Position numbers and translations under genes: made by a program. Below, piece by piece: positions 7,966 to 16,154 of a stretch of 36,035 nt of DNA (position 1 is its first letter; every line of letters begins with the position of its first letter). The stretch is from positions 1-36,035 of the forward strand of contig CAJTYD010000019.1 in NCBI GenBank assembly GCA_910583775.1, given 5' to 3'. The stretch comes from an uncultured Muribaculaceae bacterium. Its GTDB lineage: Bacteria > Bacteroidota > Bacteroidia > Bacteroidales > Muribaculaceae. The notes under the pieces are model-generated. The model was not told the DNA's origin, did not search any database, and saw nothing but the letters and a program-made list of their open reading frames with translations.

Positions 7966-9078
7966 TCAGTAAGAAGCGAGTTTCTTTTCGAGATCCCTGA
8001 GGTTTTCGCCACGGTCCACGAGCGAACCCGCAGCATTATAGATGTAGAACGCAGGCAGACTCGTAACGTTATATTTCACCAGGGCGTCGGAGGTCTGTCC
8101 CGACTGGTCGAAGACAGTGGTCCAGGGGAGGTTGCGGGCGGCGTCTCTCCAGACATACTGATCGGCGTCGAGCGAGATGTGATAGAAATTCACGCGCCCC
8201 CCGAGACGGCTGTAAAGCTCGGAGAGAGCAACGTTAAAGGCCGGCGACTCCGGCTGGTTCATCATGCCGAAGACAACCACCGTGGGTTTTCCCTGCTTCG
8301 CGACATCGGAAAGCTTCACCATTTTACCGTTCTCGTCGGGGAGCTCGACATCTATAAGGGTCAGCTCGTTGGCCTCGAGCACCACCTTCTTGCCCTCGGC
8401 GTTGTTCTTGCGCTGCATAGCGTCGAGAGAAACCTGGCGGAGCATCTGGGTATGGGGGTCGGAGGGCTTGAACTCCTGGAAAGAAGTAGCCACGGCGGCA
8501 TAATATTTCGCATCCTCCTTTGAGGCCGGGTCATAGAGAGGCTTGTTGCCTACGATCTTTGTCAGGACATAGTAGCTGATGATCGAACCTTTGGCGTCCT
8601 TCAGATATTTGTTGTAGACGTTGCGTTTGAAGGCCGTGGCCTTGACTGAATCATTGATATCGAGCGTCATGAGCTCTTTCTCGAACTCTGCGAGACGTTC
8701 GGCCTGGGGCGTGCCGGTAACAGAGAAATCACGCCCGAACCCGGCGACAGACGACCTTACGGTCAGCTTCTCGATCGAATCGACGGGGAAATATATGAAA
8801 CGGTCGTCAAGCGAAAGACGATAGATTTCGGGCGATGCCGGAGCATCGGCCTCAAGGGAGAATTCTCCCGAAGAGGAAACCTTCACGGAATCAAGGGGAA
8901 TCCAGCGCCCGTGGAAGTCGGATTTTTCAAGAAGCATGCTTTTGCCTTCGCCCCCCTCGATTTCACCGTTCACCTTGAACTTCGAATCAGAACAGGAGGA
9001 TACGAGCGCGGCTCCGACAAGCATGAAGAGAGAGAGATTGAATACTTTAACAAAATTTTTATTAAAAAAAGCTTTCAT
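7966..9078 (-). CDS. DUF4369/thioredoxin-fold lipoprotein lacking CXXC
   Basis: A 370-residue predicted lipoprotein. The signal peptide ends in a lipobox (LVSSC, Cys29). A DUF4369 domain covers about 34-130 (FKVNGEIEGGEG at its start) and a TlpA/AhpC-like thioredoxin fold about 235-370. The usual WCxxC site is replaced by GMMNQPES, and the lipobox cysteine is the only cysteine I find. The cis-proline loop (TSLPAFYIY) is kept, so the fold is probably intact while redox chemistry is not possible. A binding or scaffolding role at the cell envelope is an inference. It leads an operon with the SUI1 and helicase-nuclease genes; the -7 element lies at 9112-9105. Confidence 0.83.
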   Translation of the reverse strand: MKAFFNKNFVKVFNLSLFMLVGAALVSSCSDSKFKVNGEIEGGEGKSMLLEKSDFHGRWIPLDSVKVSSSGEFSLEADAPASPEIYRLSLDDRFIYFPVDSIEKLTVRSSVAGFGRDFSVTGTPQAERLAEFEKELMTLDINDSVKATAFKRNVYNKYLKDAKGSIISYYVLTKIVGNKPLYDPASKEDAKYYAAVATSFQEFKPSDPHTQMLRQVSLDAMQRKNNAEGKKVVLEANELTLIDVELPDENGKMVKLSDVAKQGKPTVVVFGMMNQPESPAFNVALSELYSRLGGRVNFYHISLDADQYVWRDAARNLPWTTVFDQSGQTSDALVKYNVTSLPAFYIYNAAGSLVDRGENLRDLEKKLASY

Positions 9079-9104
9079 ATTGTCATTTTTTATATTTCAG
9101 AATG

Positions 9105-9112
9105 CAAATATA
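9105..9112 (-). promoter_or_regulatory. -7 element of the lipoprotein-SUI1-helicase operon
   Basis: TATATTTG on the minus strand is a full TAnnTTTG match. The -33 region is poor. Transcription would start near 9098, about 20 bases before the start codon. Confidence 0.55.
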
Positions 9113-9146
9113 CGAAGAATCCGTTACTTTTCTTGAATATAATTGC

Positions 9147-9154
9147 TAACTTTG
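9147..9154 (+). promoter_or_regulatory. -7 element of pnp
   Basis: TAACTTTG matches TAnnTTTG. The expected -33 region (about 9122-9127) has only TTAC. Transcription would start near 9161, leaving a leader of about 45 bases. It is arranged back to back with the lipoprotein promoter. Confidence 0.5.
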
Positions 9155-9206
9155 TGGAAAATTTATTTACGCTGACAAAAACGCGAAGAAAAACAATAAA
9201 GATTTT

Positions 9207-11522
9207 ATGTTAAAACCAGTAAAGAAAACCATCGCGCTTCCCGACGGGCGAGAAATAACTATTGAGACCGGGAAGCTTGCCAAGCAGGCTGACGGCGCGG
9301 TGGAGGTGCGCATGGGCAACACGATGCTCCTGGCCACGGTATGCTCGGCGCAGGAAGCCGGAGAGGGCGTTGATTTCATGCCCCTGACAGTAGAATACAA
9401 AGAGAAATACGCCTCCATCGGTCGTTATCCCGGAGGATTTCTCAAGAGAGAGGGACGCGCAAGCGATTATGAGATCCTTACATCACGACTTGTCGACAGG
9501 GTGCTTCGTCCGCTCTTCCCCGACAACTATCACGCAGAAACATTTGTAAACGTAATCCTTTTCTCAGCCGACGAGAACGATGCTCCGGACGCTCTGGCAG
9601 GACTTGCCGCCTCGGCAGCGCTCATGGTCAGCGACGTGCCGTTCAACGGCCCGATCTCCGAGGTGAGAGTTGCCCGCGTGAACGGAGAATGGGTTATCGA
9701 CCCGACATTCAGCCAGATCGAGGACGCCGATATCGAGCTTATGGTCGGCGCCACCTACGACAACATCATGATGGTCGAGGGCGAGATGAACGAGGTTTCG
9801 GAGGCTGAGCTTCTCGAGGCTCTCAAGGTAGCCCACGCCGAGATCAAGAAGCAGTGTCTGGCTCAGATGGAGCTCATGAAGGAAGCCGGCAAAGAGACAA
9901 AACGCGAATATTGCCACGAGATCAACGACGACGAGCTTCGCGCCGACGTTCACGCCAAATGCTACGACAAGGCATACGCCATCGCAAAGGCGGGATGCGC
10001 CGACAAGCAGTGGCGCAACGAGAGTTTCTCCGCCATCTGCGACGAATATATAGAGTCGCTTCCCGAGATGACCGAGGAGCAGCTTGAGAAATACAGCGCC
10101 GACCAGCGCGTAGCCATGGTGAAGCGCTACTACCATGATGTCGAGAAAGAGGCCATGCGACGCTGCGTGCTCGACGAAGGCATCCGCCTCGACGGCCGCA
10201 AGACCACCGAGATCCGTCCGATCTGGTGTGAGGTTGACTATCTTCCCGGTCCTCACGGAGCCGCAGTCTTCACACGAGGCGAGACACAGGCTCTTGTAAC
10301 GGCCACACTCGGCACCACACTCGACGAGAAGATCGTCGACGACGTGCTCAACCAGAGCAAGGAGCGCTTCCTTCTTCACTACAACTTCCCTCCCTTCTCC
10401 ACCGGCGAAGCCCGTCCTCAGCGTGGCGTCGGCCGCCGCGAGATCGGTCACGGAAACCTCGCTCACCGCGCCCTGAAGAGAATGTTCCCCGATGATTTCC
10501 CCTATACCTGCCGTATCGTTTCCGATATTCTGGAATCAAACGGATCGTCTTCTATGGCCACAGTCTGCGGAGGCACGCTCGCCCTGCTCGACGCCGGCGT
10601 CAAGATGAAACGTCCGGTGGCCGGTGTGGCAATGGGTCTCATCTCCGACGAAGGCAATGTCAAATACGCCATCCTTTCCGATATTCTCGGCGACGAGGAT
10701 CACCTCGGTGACATGGACTTCAAGGTTACGGGAACCGTAAACGGCATCACGGCCACACAGATGGATATAAAATGCGACGGTCTCAGCTACGAGGTGCTCG
10801 AGAAAGCCCTCGACCAGGCAAAACAGGGACGTCTTCATATCCTCAACATCATCCACGACACAATCCCCGAGCCGCGCGAGGACTACAAGCCTCACGTTCC
10901 GCGCCTGATAACTCTTGAGATACCCAAGGAGATGATCGGCGCCGTTATCGGCCCGCAGGGCAAGGTGATCCAGGGCATTCAGGAGGAGACAGGCACAGTC
11001 ATTTCCATCGACGAAGACGAGAAGCTCGGAATAGGCCGCGTGGAGATAGCATCGAAAGACAAGGAGAGCATCGACGCCGCCCTGGCCAAGATCAAGGCTA
11101 TCGTGGCTCAGCCCGAAGAGGGTGAAGTTTACGACGGAACCGTCCGTTCGATCCTCGACTTCGGCGCATTCGTTGAATTCATGCCCGGCCGCGACGGACT
11201 TCTCCACATCAGCGAGATATCCTGGGAGCGCCTCGACAATATGGAGGCAAGCGGTCTGAAAGAGGGCGATAAAGTGAAAGTCAAGCTTATCGAAATCGAC
11301 AAGAAGACCGGCAAATACCGTCTTTCAATGCGCGTGCTCACTCCCAAGCCCGAGGGCTACGTTGAGCGTGAGAGCCGTCCGCGTCGCGAAGGCGGAGACC
11401 GTCCTCGCCGCGACAACGACCATGGTCCCCGCAGAGAGGGCAACTTCCGCAACGACCGTCCCCGCCGCGACAACGACCGCGGTCCGCGCACGTTCACTCC
11501 CCGCAACAAACGCGAGGATTGA
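9207..11522 (+). CDS. pnp: Polyribonucleotide nucleotidyltransferase (PNPase)
   Basis: A 771-residue PNPase, the phosphorolytic 3'-5' exoribonuclease that degrades RNA to nucleoside diphosphates and can also add tails. The order is RNase PH domain 1 (about 10-145), a helical domain, RNase PH domain 2 (about 330-560, with FTRGETQAL and the SNGSSSMATVCGG region), a KH domain (IPKEMIGAVIGPQGKVIQ, about 572) and S1 (DGTVRSILDFGAFVEF, about 642). It is about 60 residues longer than the E. coli enzyme because of a basic Arg/Gly/Asp tail from about residue 720 with two 19-residue repeats beginning RPRRDND. The tail could bind RNA or partners. A hairpin at 11568-11604 ends the transcript. Confidence 0.97.
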   Translation: MLKPVKKTIALPDGREITIETGKLAKQADGAVEVRMGNTMLLATVCSAQEAGEGVDFMPLTVEYKEKYASIGRYPGGFLKREGRASDYEILTSRLVDRVLRPLFPDNYHAETFVNVILFSADENDAPDALAGLAASAALMVSDVPFNGPISEVRVARVNGEWVIDPTFSQIEDADIELMVGATYDNIMMVEGEMNEVSEAELLEALKVAHAEIKKQCLAQMELMKEAGKETKREYCHEINDDELRADVHAKCYDKAYAIAKAGCADKQWRNESFSAICDEYIESLPEMTEEQLEKYSADQRVAMVKRYYHDVEKEAMRRCVLDEGIRLDGRKTTEIRPIWCEVDYLPGPHGAAVFTRGETQALVTATLGTTLDEKIVDDVLNQSKERFLLHYNFPPFSTGEARPQRGVGRREIGHGNLAHRALKRMFPDDFPYTCRIVSDILESNGSSSMATVCGGTLALLDAGVKMKRPVAGVAMGLISDEGNVKYAILSDILGDEDHLGDMDFKVTGTVNGITATQMDIKCDGLSYEVLEKALDQAKQGRLHILNIIHDTIPEPREDYKPHVPRLITLEIPKEMIGAVIGPQGKVIQGIQEETGTVISIDEDEKLGIGRVEIASKDKESIDAALAKIKAIVAQPEEGEVYDGTVRSILDFGAFVEFMPGRDGLLHISEISWERLDNMEASGLKEGDKVKVKLIEIDKKTGKYRLSMRVLTPKPEGYVERESRPRREGGDRPRRDNDHGPRREGNFRNDRPRRDNDRGPRTFTPRNKRED

Positions 11523-11567
11523 TCCGATGATTAAGAAAAGAAATCTGCAATTCAGACAATATAAAAT

Positions 11568-11604
11568 GACGCCGGAGAGCTATATCGAAATGCTCTCCGG
11601 CGTC
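11568..11604. terminator. Hairpin terminator between pnp and the acidic protein gene
   Basis: GACGCCGGAGAGC pairs perfectly with GCTCTCCGGCGTC over 13 bp with an 11-base loop, followed only by TTT. It lies between convergent genes and probably acts in both directions. Confidence 0.78.
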
Positions 11605-11642
11605 TTTAGCAAACGACAGGAACCAAACCTGTCTTGTGAACG

Positions 11643-11906
11643 TCATTTAAAATATTCGTCGACAACTGAATCTACGGCCTCGATATCCGGCTTCCAGAAA
11701 CCCGGACTATCAGGATCCATCTTCACCAGATCCATCACGTCGTAATAATCCAACCCGTCGATGCCCTCGCTGTCGACAATGGTGGCCTTTCCTGTCTCGG
11801 GATCTATCTGCAGCTGGGCGTTGTCATCGTATGTCTCTTCATCGGCAATATACCCTTCCACGGCAGCCAGAAGACCCTTTTTGAACTCACTTTTCGCAAT
11901 CTGCAT
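11643..11906 (-). CDS. Small acidic protein, hypothetical
   Basis: An 87-residue protein rich in Asp and Glu with no signal peptide or membrane helix. It begins MQIAKSEFKKGLLAAVEGY, and the rest is mostly acidic (DEETYDDNAQ, DLVKMDPDSP). I do not recognise the family. It lies 12 bases downstream of the Bax inhibitor-1 gene in the same direction, so it is probably co-transcribed. The regular codon use and start support a real gene. Its function cannot be inferred from sequence beyond a soluble cytoplasmic location. Confidence 0.65.
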   Translation of the reverse strand: MQIAKSEFKKGLLAAVEGYIADEETYDDNAQLQIDPETGKATIVDSEGIDGLDYYDVMDLVKMDPDSPGFWKPDIEAVDSVVDEYFK

Positions 11907-11918
11907 ATTACAATGAAT

Positions 11919-12641
11919 TTAATCGCGGTCGCCGCCTCCGAAGATTCTGAGAAGGAAGAGGAAGAGGTTGATGAAATCGAGATAGAGGTTCATCGCTCCC
12001 ATTGTGGCGAGCTTGTCAGCAAGGGCCGGATCAAGATTGGCGCGAGACATGGCCTTTACCTGCTGTGTGTCCCATGCGGTAAGACCCGTGAAGATCAGGA
12101 CGCCTACGATCGAGATGATCCATTCCATAGTGCTGTTGGCCCAGAATATATTCACCACCATGGCGATTATAAGCCCGAACAGAGCCATCATCAGGAACGA
12201 ACCCATTTTAGAAAGATCGCTCTTCGTGAAATATCCATAGACAGACATCGCCCCGAAGGTTCCGGCTGTGATGAAGAATGTATAGACAATGGTTCCCAGC
12301 CTATACGCGATGAAGATCGGAGCCATCCAGCATCCCATCAGGGCCGAGAAGAGCACGAACAGGCCGAGCACAGCTCCCGACGACATCTTCATCATGCGTG
12401 CCGGAATAATCCATGCCATCGCAAGCATTGCAATGAACATTCCCCAGAAGACGATCTGGTTTCCGAAGAAGAACTGCAGCGCCGCCTGACTGCTTGCAAC
12501 ACCCAGAGCGCAGAACGCCGATACTAAAAGCCCGATGAACATACGCACATAGACACGCTTCATCACGGCATTGGTCTGACGGACCACCTCCTGCCCACCG
12601 TAAAACGGAGGAGGAGTCATTCTTGAATCATTATATTCCAT
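11919..12641 (-). CDS. Bax inhibitor-1/YccA family membrane protein
   Basis: A 240-residue integral membrane protein with about seven hydrophobic segments from residue 30 to the C-terminus. It matches the BI-1/YccA (TMBIM) family, including the ending FTGLTAWDTQQVKAM and the final LYLDFINLFLFLLRIFG. Bacterial members are linked to Ca2+ leak and to modulation of the FtsH membrane protease; which applies here is unknown. The C-terminus is short and charged (GGGDRD), as usual. It is upstream of the small acidic gene. Two 17-bp direct repeats lie immediately before the start (12645-12680). Confidence 0.92.
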   Translation of the reverse strand: MEYNDSRMTPPPFYGGQEVVRQTNAVMKRVYVRMFIGLLVSAFCALGVASSQAALQFFFGNQIVFWGMFIAMLAMAWIIPARMMKMSSGAVLGLFVLFSALMGCWMAPIFIAYRLGTIVYTFFITAGTFGAMSVYGYFTKSDLSKMGSFLMMALFGLIIAMVVNIFWANSTMEWIISIVGVLIFTGLTAWDTQQVKAMSRANLDPALADKLATMGAMNLYLDFINLFLFLLRIFGGGDRD

Positions 12642-12644
12642 AAT

Positions 12645-12680
12645 TATATAACATTTCTTGAACTATATAACATTTCTTGA
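12645..12680. repeat. 17-bp tandem direct repeat just upstream of the BI-1 gene
   Basis: TATATAACATTTCTTGA occurs at 12645-12661 and 12664-12680, a 19-base period. The second ends 39 bases before the BI-1 start on the minus strand. It may be a recent slippage duplication or a regulator site. Confidence 0.6.
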
Positions 12681-12724
12681 CAGAAAAATATCATAAACCA
12701 TGCCAAAAACACGCAATCGGCCCA

Positions 12725-14503
12725 TCACATGCGCTCCGGCATCTCGATGCCGAGCAGCGACATGGCGCTCTTGAGCGTGCGGGCCACGACGTTCGATATC
12801 TGAAGGCGCAGCATTCGCCTCTGCGTATCCTCCTCTTTCAGAATAGAGTAGTCGTGATAGAACTGGTTGTATTCCTTAGCCAGGTCGTAGGCATAATTGG
12901 CGATGACCGCCGGAGAATAGTTTCTTCCGGCCTCGGCTACTACAGAGGGAAAGTCGGCGACTTTCTGAATCAGTGTCGACTCCTTCTCGTTGGGAGCGGC
13001 CTCGATCACAGCATCCTCCCTGAAGTCGCCGGCCTTGCGGATCACCGAGCGGATGCGGGCGTAAGTATACTGGATGAAGGGGCCGGTATTGCCGTTGAAA
13101 TCGATCGACTCCTTGGGATTGAAAAGCATATTCTTCCGCGGATCGACCTTGAGCAGGAAATATTTCAGGGCGCCCAGACCGACCATTCTGGCGATCTCGG
13201 CAGCTTCCTTCTTATCCATTTCGGCGAATCTGTCGGCGCTCATCTCGGCTGCCGATGCCACCATCGTGTCCATCAGGTCATCGGCATCTACAACCGTACC
13301 CTCGCGGCTCTTCATCTTGCCCTCGGGCAGTTCCACCATTCCGTATGAGAAATGAGTCAGATCCTTGCCCCACTTGAAGCCGAGACGGTCGAGTAGCAGG
13401 GAAAGCACCTGGAAATGATAGTTCTGCTCGTTGCCCACCACATAGATCATCTTGTCGATGGGGAAGTCCTGATAACGGAGCTTGGCGGTGCCGATATCCT
13501 GAGTCATGTAGACCGAAGTGCCGTCGGCGCGCAGCAACAGCTTATGGTCGAGGCCGGCGTCGGTGAGGTCGGCCCATACGGAGCCGTCCTCCTTGCGATA
13601 CATGATTCCCTTCTCGATTCCGCCCAGCACGAGGTCCTTGCCCTCGAGATACGTGTCGGATTCGTAATATATCTTGTCGAAGTCAACGCCCATACGGCGA
13701 TAAGTCTCGTCGAAGCCGGCGTAAACCCATGAATTCATCATTTTCCAGAGGTCTCTAACCTCCTCGTCGCCGCTCTCCCACTTGCGGAGCATCTCTCGGG
13801 CCTCGGCCATAAGCGCCGACTTCTTCTCTGCCTCCTCCTGGCTGATGTTCTCGGCGCCCATAATGGCTTTGACCTCATCTTTATAATGCTTGTCGAAAGC
13901 GACATAGAAATCGCCGATAAGATGGTCGCCCTTTTTGCCGGTGCTTTCCGGAGTGGCGCCGTCGCCCCATTTCTTCCAGGCGAGCATCGACTTGCATATA
14001 TGGATTCCGCGGTCGTTTACGATATTTGTCTTCACAACCTTATGGCCGTTGGCCTTGAGGATCTGTGAAAGAGAATAACCGAGCAGATTGTTGCGGACAT
14101 GACCGAGATGAAGAGGCTTATTGGTATTGGGAGATGAATATTCAACCATCACCAGATCCGATTGCTCGTCGCTGTCCCTGAAGCCGAACTTCGGGTCGGC
14201 TGCGATGTCATGAAGGAGGCCGAGCCAGTATTTAGGACTGACCGTGAGGTTAAGGAATCCCTTCACCACATTGAATTTCTCAATGGCCTTCACATTGGCA
14301 ACAAGCCACTCGCCAATTTCGGTGGCGGTTGCTTCGGGGCTTTTACGCGAAATCCTGAGAATCGGGAAAACAACCACCGTGAGGTCTCCCTCGAAATCCT
14401 TTCTTGTTGCCGAGGGGACGAGAGCCGAAGAGGGCACGTCGGCGCCATAGAGGTCCTTGACCGCCTTGACGGCACCTTCCGAAATAATATCTTCTATTGT
14501 CAT
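12725..14503 (-). CDS. argS: Arginine--tRNA ligase
   Basis: A 592-residue class I aminoacyl-tRNA synthetase that charges tRNA-Arg using ATP. An N-terminal Arg-S additional domain covers about residues 1-90. The HIGH motif is HLGH at 132-135 in SSPNTNKPLHLGHVRNN. The KMSK region is the Arg-type variant in LPEGKMKSREG. A C-terminal DALR anticodon-binding domain follows (about 470-592, with TGPFIQYTYARI before it). Length and motif spacing are normal. A full consensus promoter lies just upstream at 14566-14535. The gene stands alone between the BI-1 and HU units. A tRNA-Arg(CCG) gene lies further along the window. Confidence 0.97.
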   Translation of the reverse strand: MTIEDIISEGAVKAVKDLYGADVPSSALVPSATRKDFEGDLTVVVFPILRISRKSPEATATEIGEWLVANVKAIEKFNVVKGFLNLTVSPKYWLGLLHDIAADPKFGFRDSDEQSDLVMVEYSSPNTNKPLHLGHVRNNLLGYSLSQILKANGHKVVKTNIVNDRGIHICKSMLAWKKWGDGATPESTGKKGDHLIGDFYVAFDKHYKDEVKAIMGAENISQEEAEKKSALMAEAREMLRKWESGDEEVRDLWKMMNSWVYAGFDETYRRMGVDFDKIYYESDTYLEGKDLVLGGIEKGIMYRKEDGSVWADLTDAGLDHKLLLRADGTSVYMTQDIGTAKLRYQDFPIDKMIYVVGNEQNYHFQVLSLLLDRLGFKWGKDLTHFSYGMVELPEGKMKSREGTVVDADDLMDTMVASAAEMSADRFAEMDKKEAAEIARMVGLGALKYFLLKVDPRKNMLFNPKESIDFNGNTGPFIQYTYARIRSVIRKAGDFREDAVIEAAPNEKESTLIQKVADFPSVVAEAGRNYSPAVIANYAYDLAKEYNQFYHDYSILKEEDTQRRMLRLQISNVVARTLKSAMSLLGIEMPERM

Positions 14504-14534
14504 TTATTTTAAGCTTATCACATTATATTGACCA

Positions 14535-14566
14535 CAAAAATACAAAATTCCAAGTGTAAAAACAAA
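14535..14566 (-). promoter_or_regulatory. Bacteroidetes promoter for argS
   Basis: On the minus strand TTTG (14566-14563) is followed after 20 bases by TATTTTTG (14542-14535), a full consensus. Start is near 14528. The -33 box lies in the T-rich tail of the HU terminator, so the two units are tightly packed. Confidence 0.75.
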
Positions 14567-14568
14567 CA

Positions 14569-14596
14569 GAGCCCGTTCCCTTTGTGGAACAGGCTC
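14569..14596 (-). terminator. Rho-independent terminator of the HU gene
   Basis: GAGCCCGTTCC pairs with GGAACAGGCTC with one internal mismatch and a 6-base loop. Read on the minus strand it is followed by TCTGTTTGTTTTT, a proper T tract. Confidence 0.8.
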
Positions 14597-14621
14597 CGCT
14601 TTAATCTTTAATAACGCTAAT

Positions 14622-14885
14622 TTATTTAGCGAGATCCGACGCCGGTTTGAACTTAACAACCTTGCGTGCCGGAATCTGGATTTTCTCTTTTGTCTGAGGA
14701 TTGATACCGGTTCTGGCCTCTTTCTCTACAACGGAGAATGTTCCGAAACCGATAAGCTGAACCTTATCTTCGTTGGCAAGCGCCTGCTCGATCGACTCAA
14801 GACATGCATCAAGGGCAGCTTTTGCAGCCACCTTATTCAACTGAGCTTTGGCTGCAATTTCATTAACTAAATCTGTTTTGTTCAT
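14622..14885 (-). CDS. HU-family histone-like DNA-binding protein
   Basis: An 87-residue HU/IHF-family protein that bends and compacts DNA as a dimer. It starts MNKTDLVNEIAAKAQL, has the helical dimerisation half (about 1-40), the beta-saddle (IGFGTFSVVEKEARTG at about 45-60) and the arm ending in IQIPARKVVKFKPASDLAK. The length is the usual one. It has its own promoter (15031-15001) with a leader of about 109 bases and its own terminator (14569-14596), so it forms a single-gene unit. The long leader might hold regulation, but I see no clear structure in it. Confidence 0.96.
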   Translation of the reverse strand: MNKTDLVNEIAAKAQLNKVAAKAALDACLESIEQALANEDKVQLIGFGTFSVVEKEARTGINPQTKEKIQIPARKVVKFKPASDLAK

Positions 14886-15000
14886 ATTAATAATATATAA
14901 TGGATAAAAATTCTCTTTACCTCAAGAATCATTTTCTTTTATATCTCTCCGAAAGCGCACACAACGGGGAGACATCTTTAGAGGTCAAAGCTTACAACGG

Positions 15001-15031
15001 CAAAGATAGGTATTTATAATTATTATTCAAA
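15001..15031 (-). promoter_or_regulatory. Bacteroidetes promoter for the HU gene
   Basis: On the minus strand TTTG (15031-15028) and TATCTTTG (15008-15001) are separated by 19 bases, a full consensus. Start is near 14994, giving an HU leader of about 109 bases. Confidence 0.8.
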
Positions 15032-15145
15032 CAATTATGTAAAAAATTTTTAATTATTGGCGGATTTTTCAAATTTCAAGCCTAAAAATTCATTAAAAAT
15101 TATCACTTTCAACCACACATTCCCATTTATTACGCGCTTTTTTCG

Positions 15146-15153
15146 TATTTTTG
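15146..15153 (+). promoter_or_regulatory. -7 element of the rhomboid operon
   Basis: TATTTTTG matches TAnnTTTG; the -33 region is weak. Start would be near 15160, so the transcript would carry the whole 187-bp repeat element before the first start codon. Confidence 0.5.
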
Positions 15154-15196
15154 CAGAGAAGTGTCTTTACTTCCGAAATATCAAACACGAAATTGC

Positions 15197-15383
15197 TAAG
15201 TAGCTAAGGAAATTTAATGAACAGATAAAGCGAAGTTATTTTTGAGTCGATTTTGGTGCGGAGTGAAGAAGAATATTAAAATATTCGACTGAACGACAAA
15301 CCAAAAGCGGCCAAAAAGAGCGAGCTTTAGCGTTCAAGATTTCATTAGTTACTTATATCGATTAATTTCTCTTAGCTACTTAT
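15197..15383 (+). repeat. Dispersed element, copy A, with terminal inverted repeats
   Basis: The ends are AAGTAGCTAAG (15198-15208) and CTTAGCTACTT (15371-15381), an 11-bp perfect inverted repeat that extends to about 20 bp with bulges (GAAATT/AATTTC). A central hairpin GAATATT-AA-AATATTC lies at 15271-15286. The right end carries a second, diverged copy of the terminal motif (ATTAGTTACTTATAT near 15343). By eye about three quarters of positions match copy B (20425-20611), which is inverted. There are early stops in all obvious frames. It lies immediately before the first rhomboid gene and probably in its transcript. Confidence 0.75.
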
Positions 15384-16154
15384 ATGTTTAATAACTCTGG
15401 TTCAAGATTCGGTTCGATTCCTCCGGCAACTAAAAATCTTATCATCATCAACGCGCTCATCTGGGTGGTGATGATGATATTCCCCTCTTTTTCCAACGCG
15501 ACGGTGATGCCGAGACTCGGACTCCACTTCATATCGTCGGAACTGTTCAATCCGGTGCAGATTATAACCTATATGTTCATCCACTCCACCGACAGCATAT
15601 TCCATCTTTTCTTCAATATGTTCTCGCTCTGGATGTTCGGCAGGATTCTTGAGCAGGTGTGGGGAACAAAGCGTTTTCTCCTGTTTTATTTCGTCTGCGG
15701 CGTAGGAGCCGCCCTTGTGCAGGAAGCCCTGTGGGCCCTCACCTGGGAACACGACTTCATCTCGGCCCTGGCGAAACAGAACCTTGTCACCTACGACCAC
15801 ATGAAAGAAATAGTCGACCGGGCCTATGCAGCCGGCGACGGGCAGCTTCTCCGGAGCATAGCGTATTTCAAAAACTCGATTGTGACCATCGGTGCATCGG
15901 GAGCGATTTTCGGCCTCCTTCTCGGGTTCGCGTTCGTTTTCCCGAACATGCCCCTCTACCTCTTCTTCATCCCGATTCCGATCAAGGCGAAATACATGGT
16001 TCTGGGATATGCGGTTCTGGAATTCTTCTTCGGTGTGAGCCGTTCGATGGATACCGTGGCGCACTTCGCCCATCTGGGCGGGATGCTCTTCGGACTGATA
16101 CTTCTGTTATACTGGAAAAAGAAAGGATTGTTGCGTGGCGGCGGCTTTTATTGA
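15384..16154 (+). CDS. Rhomboid-family intramembrane serine protease
   Basis: A 256-residue polytopic membrane protein with rhomboid signatures. These are H74 and N78 in HLFFNMFSLW, the catalytic serine S172 in IGASGAIFG and the catalytic histidine H230 in HFAHLGG. Rhomboids cleave membrane-spanning substrates inside the bilayer. An insertion of about 45 residues between residues 118 and 163 (EHDFISALAKQ... region) is larger than in GlpG-type enzymes. The ATG at 15384 begins two bases after the end of repeat element copy A, so the ribosome-binding region lies inside the element's 3' arm. The next rhomboid gene starts before this one ends. Substrates are unknown. Confidence 0.93.
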   Translation: MFNNSGSRFGSIPPATKNLIIINALIWVVMMIFPSFSNATVMPRLGLHFISSELFNPVQIITYMFIHSTDSIFHLFFNMFSLWMFGRILEQVWGTKRFLLFYFVCGVGAALVQEALWALTWEHDFISALAKQNLVTYDHMKEIVDRAYAAGDGQLLRSIAYFKNSIVTIGASGAIFGLLLGFAFVFPNMPLYLFFIPIPIKAKYMVLGYAVLEFFFGVSRSMDTVAHFAHLGGMLFGLILLLYWKKKGLLRGGGFY

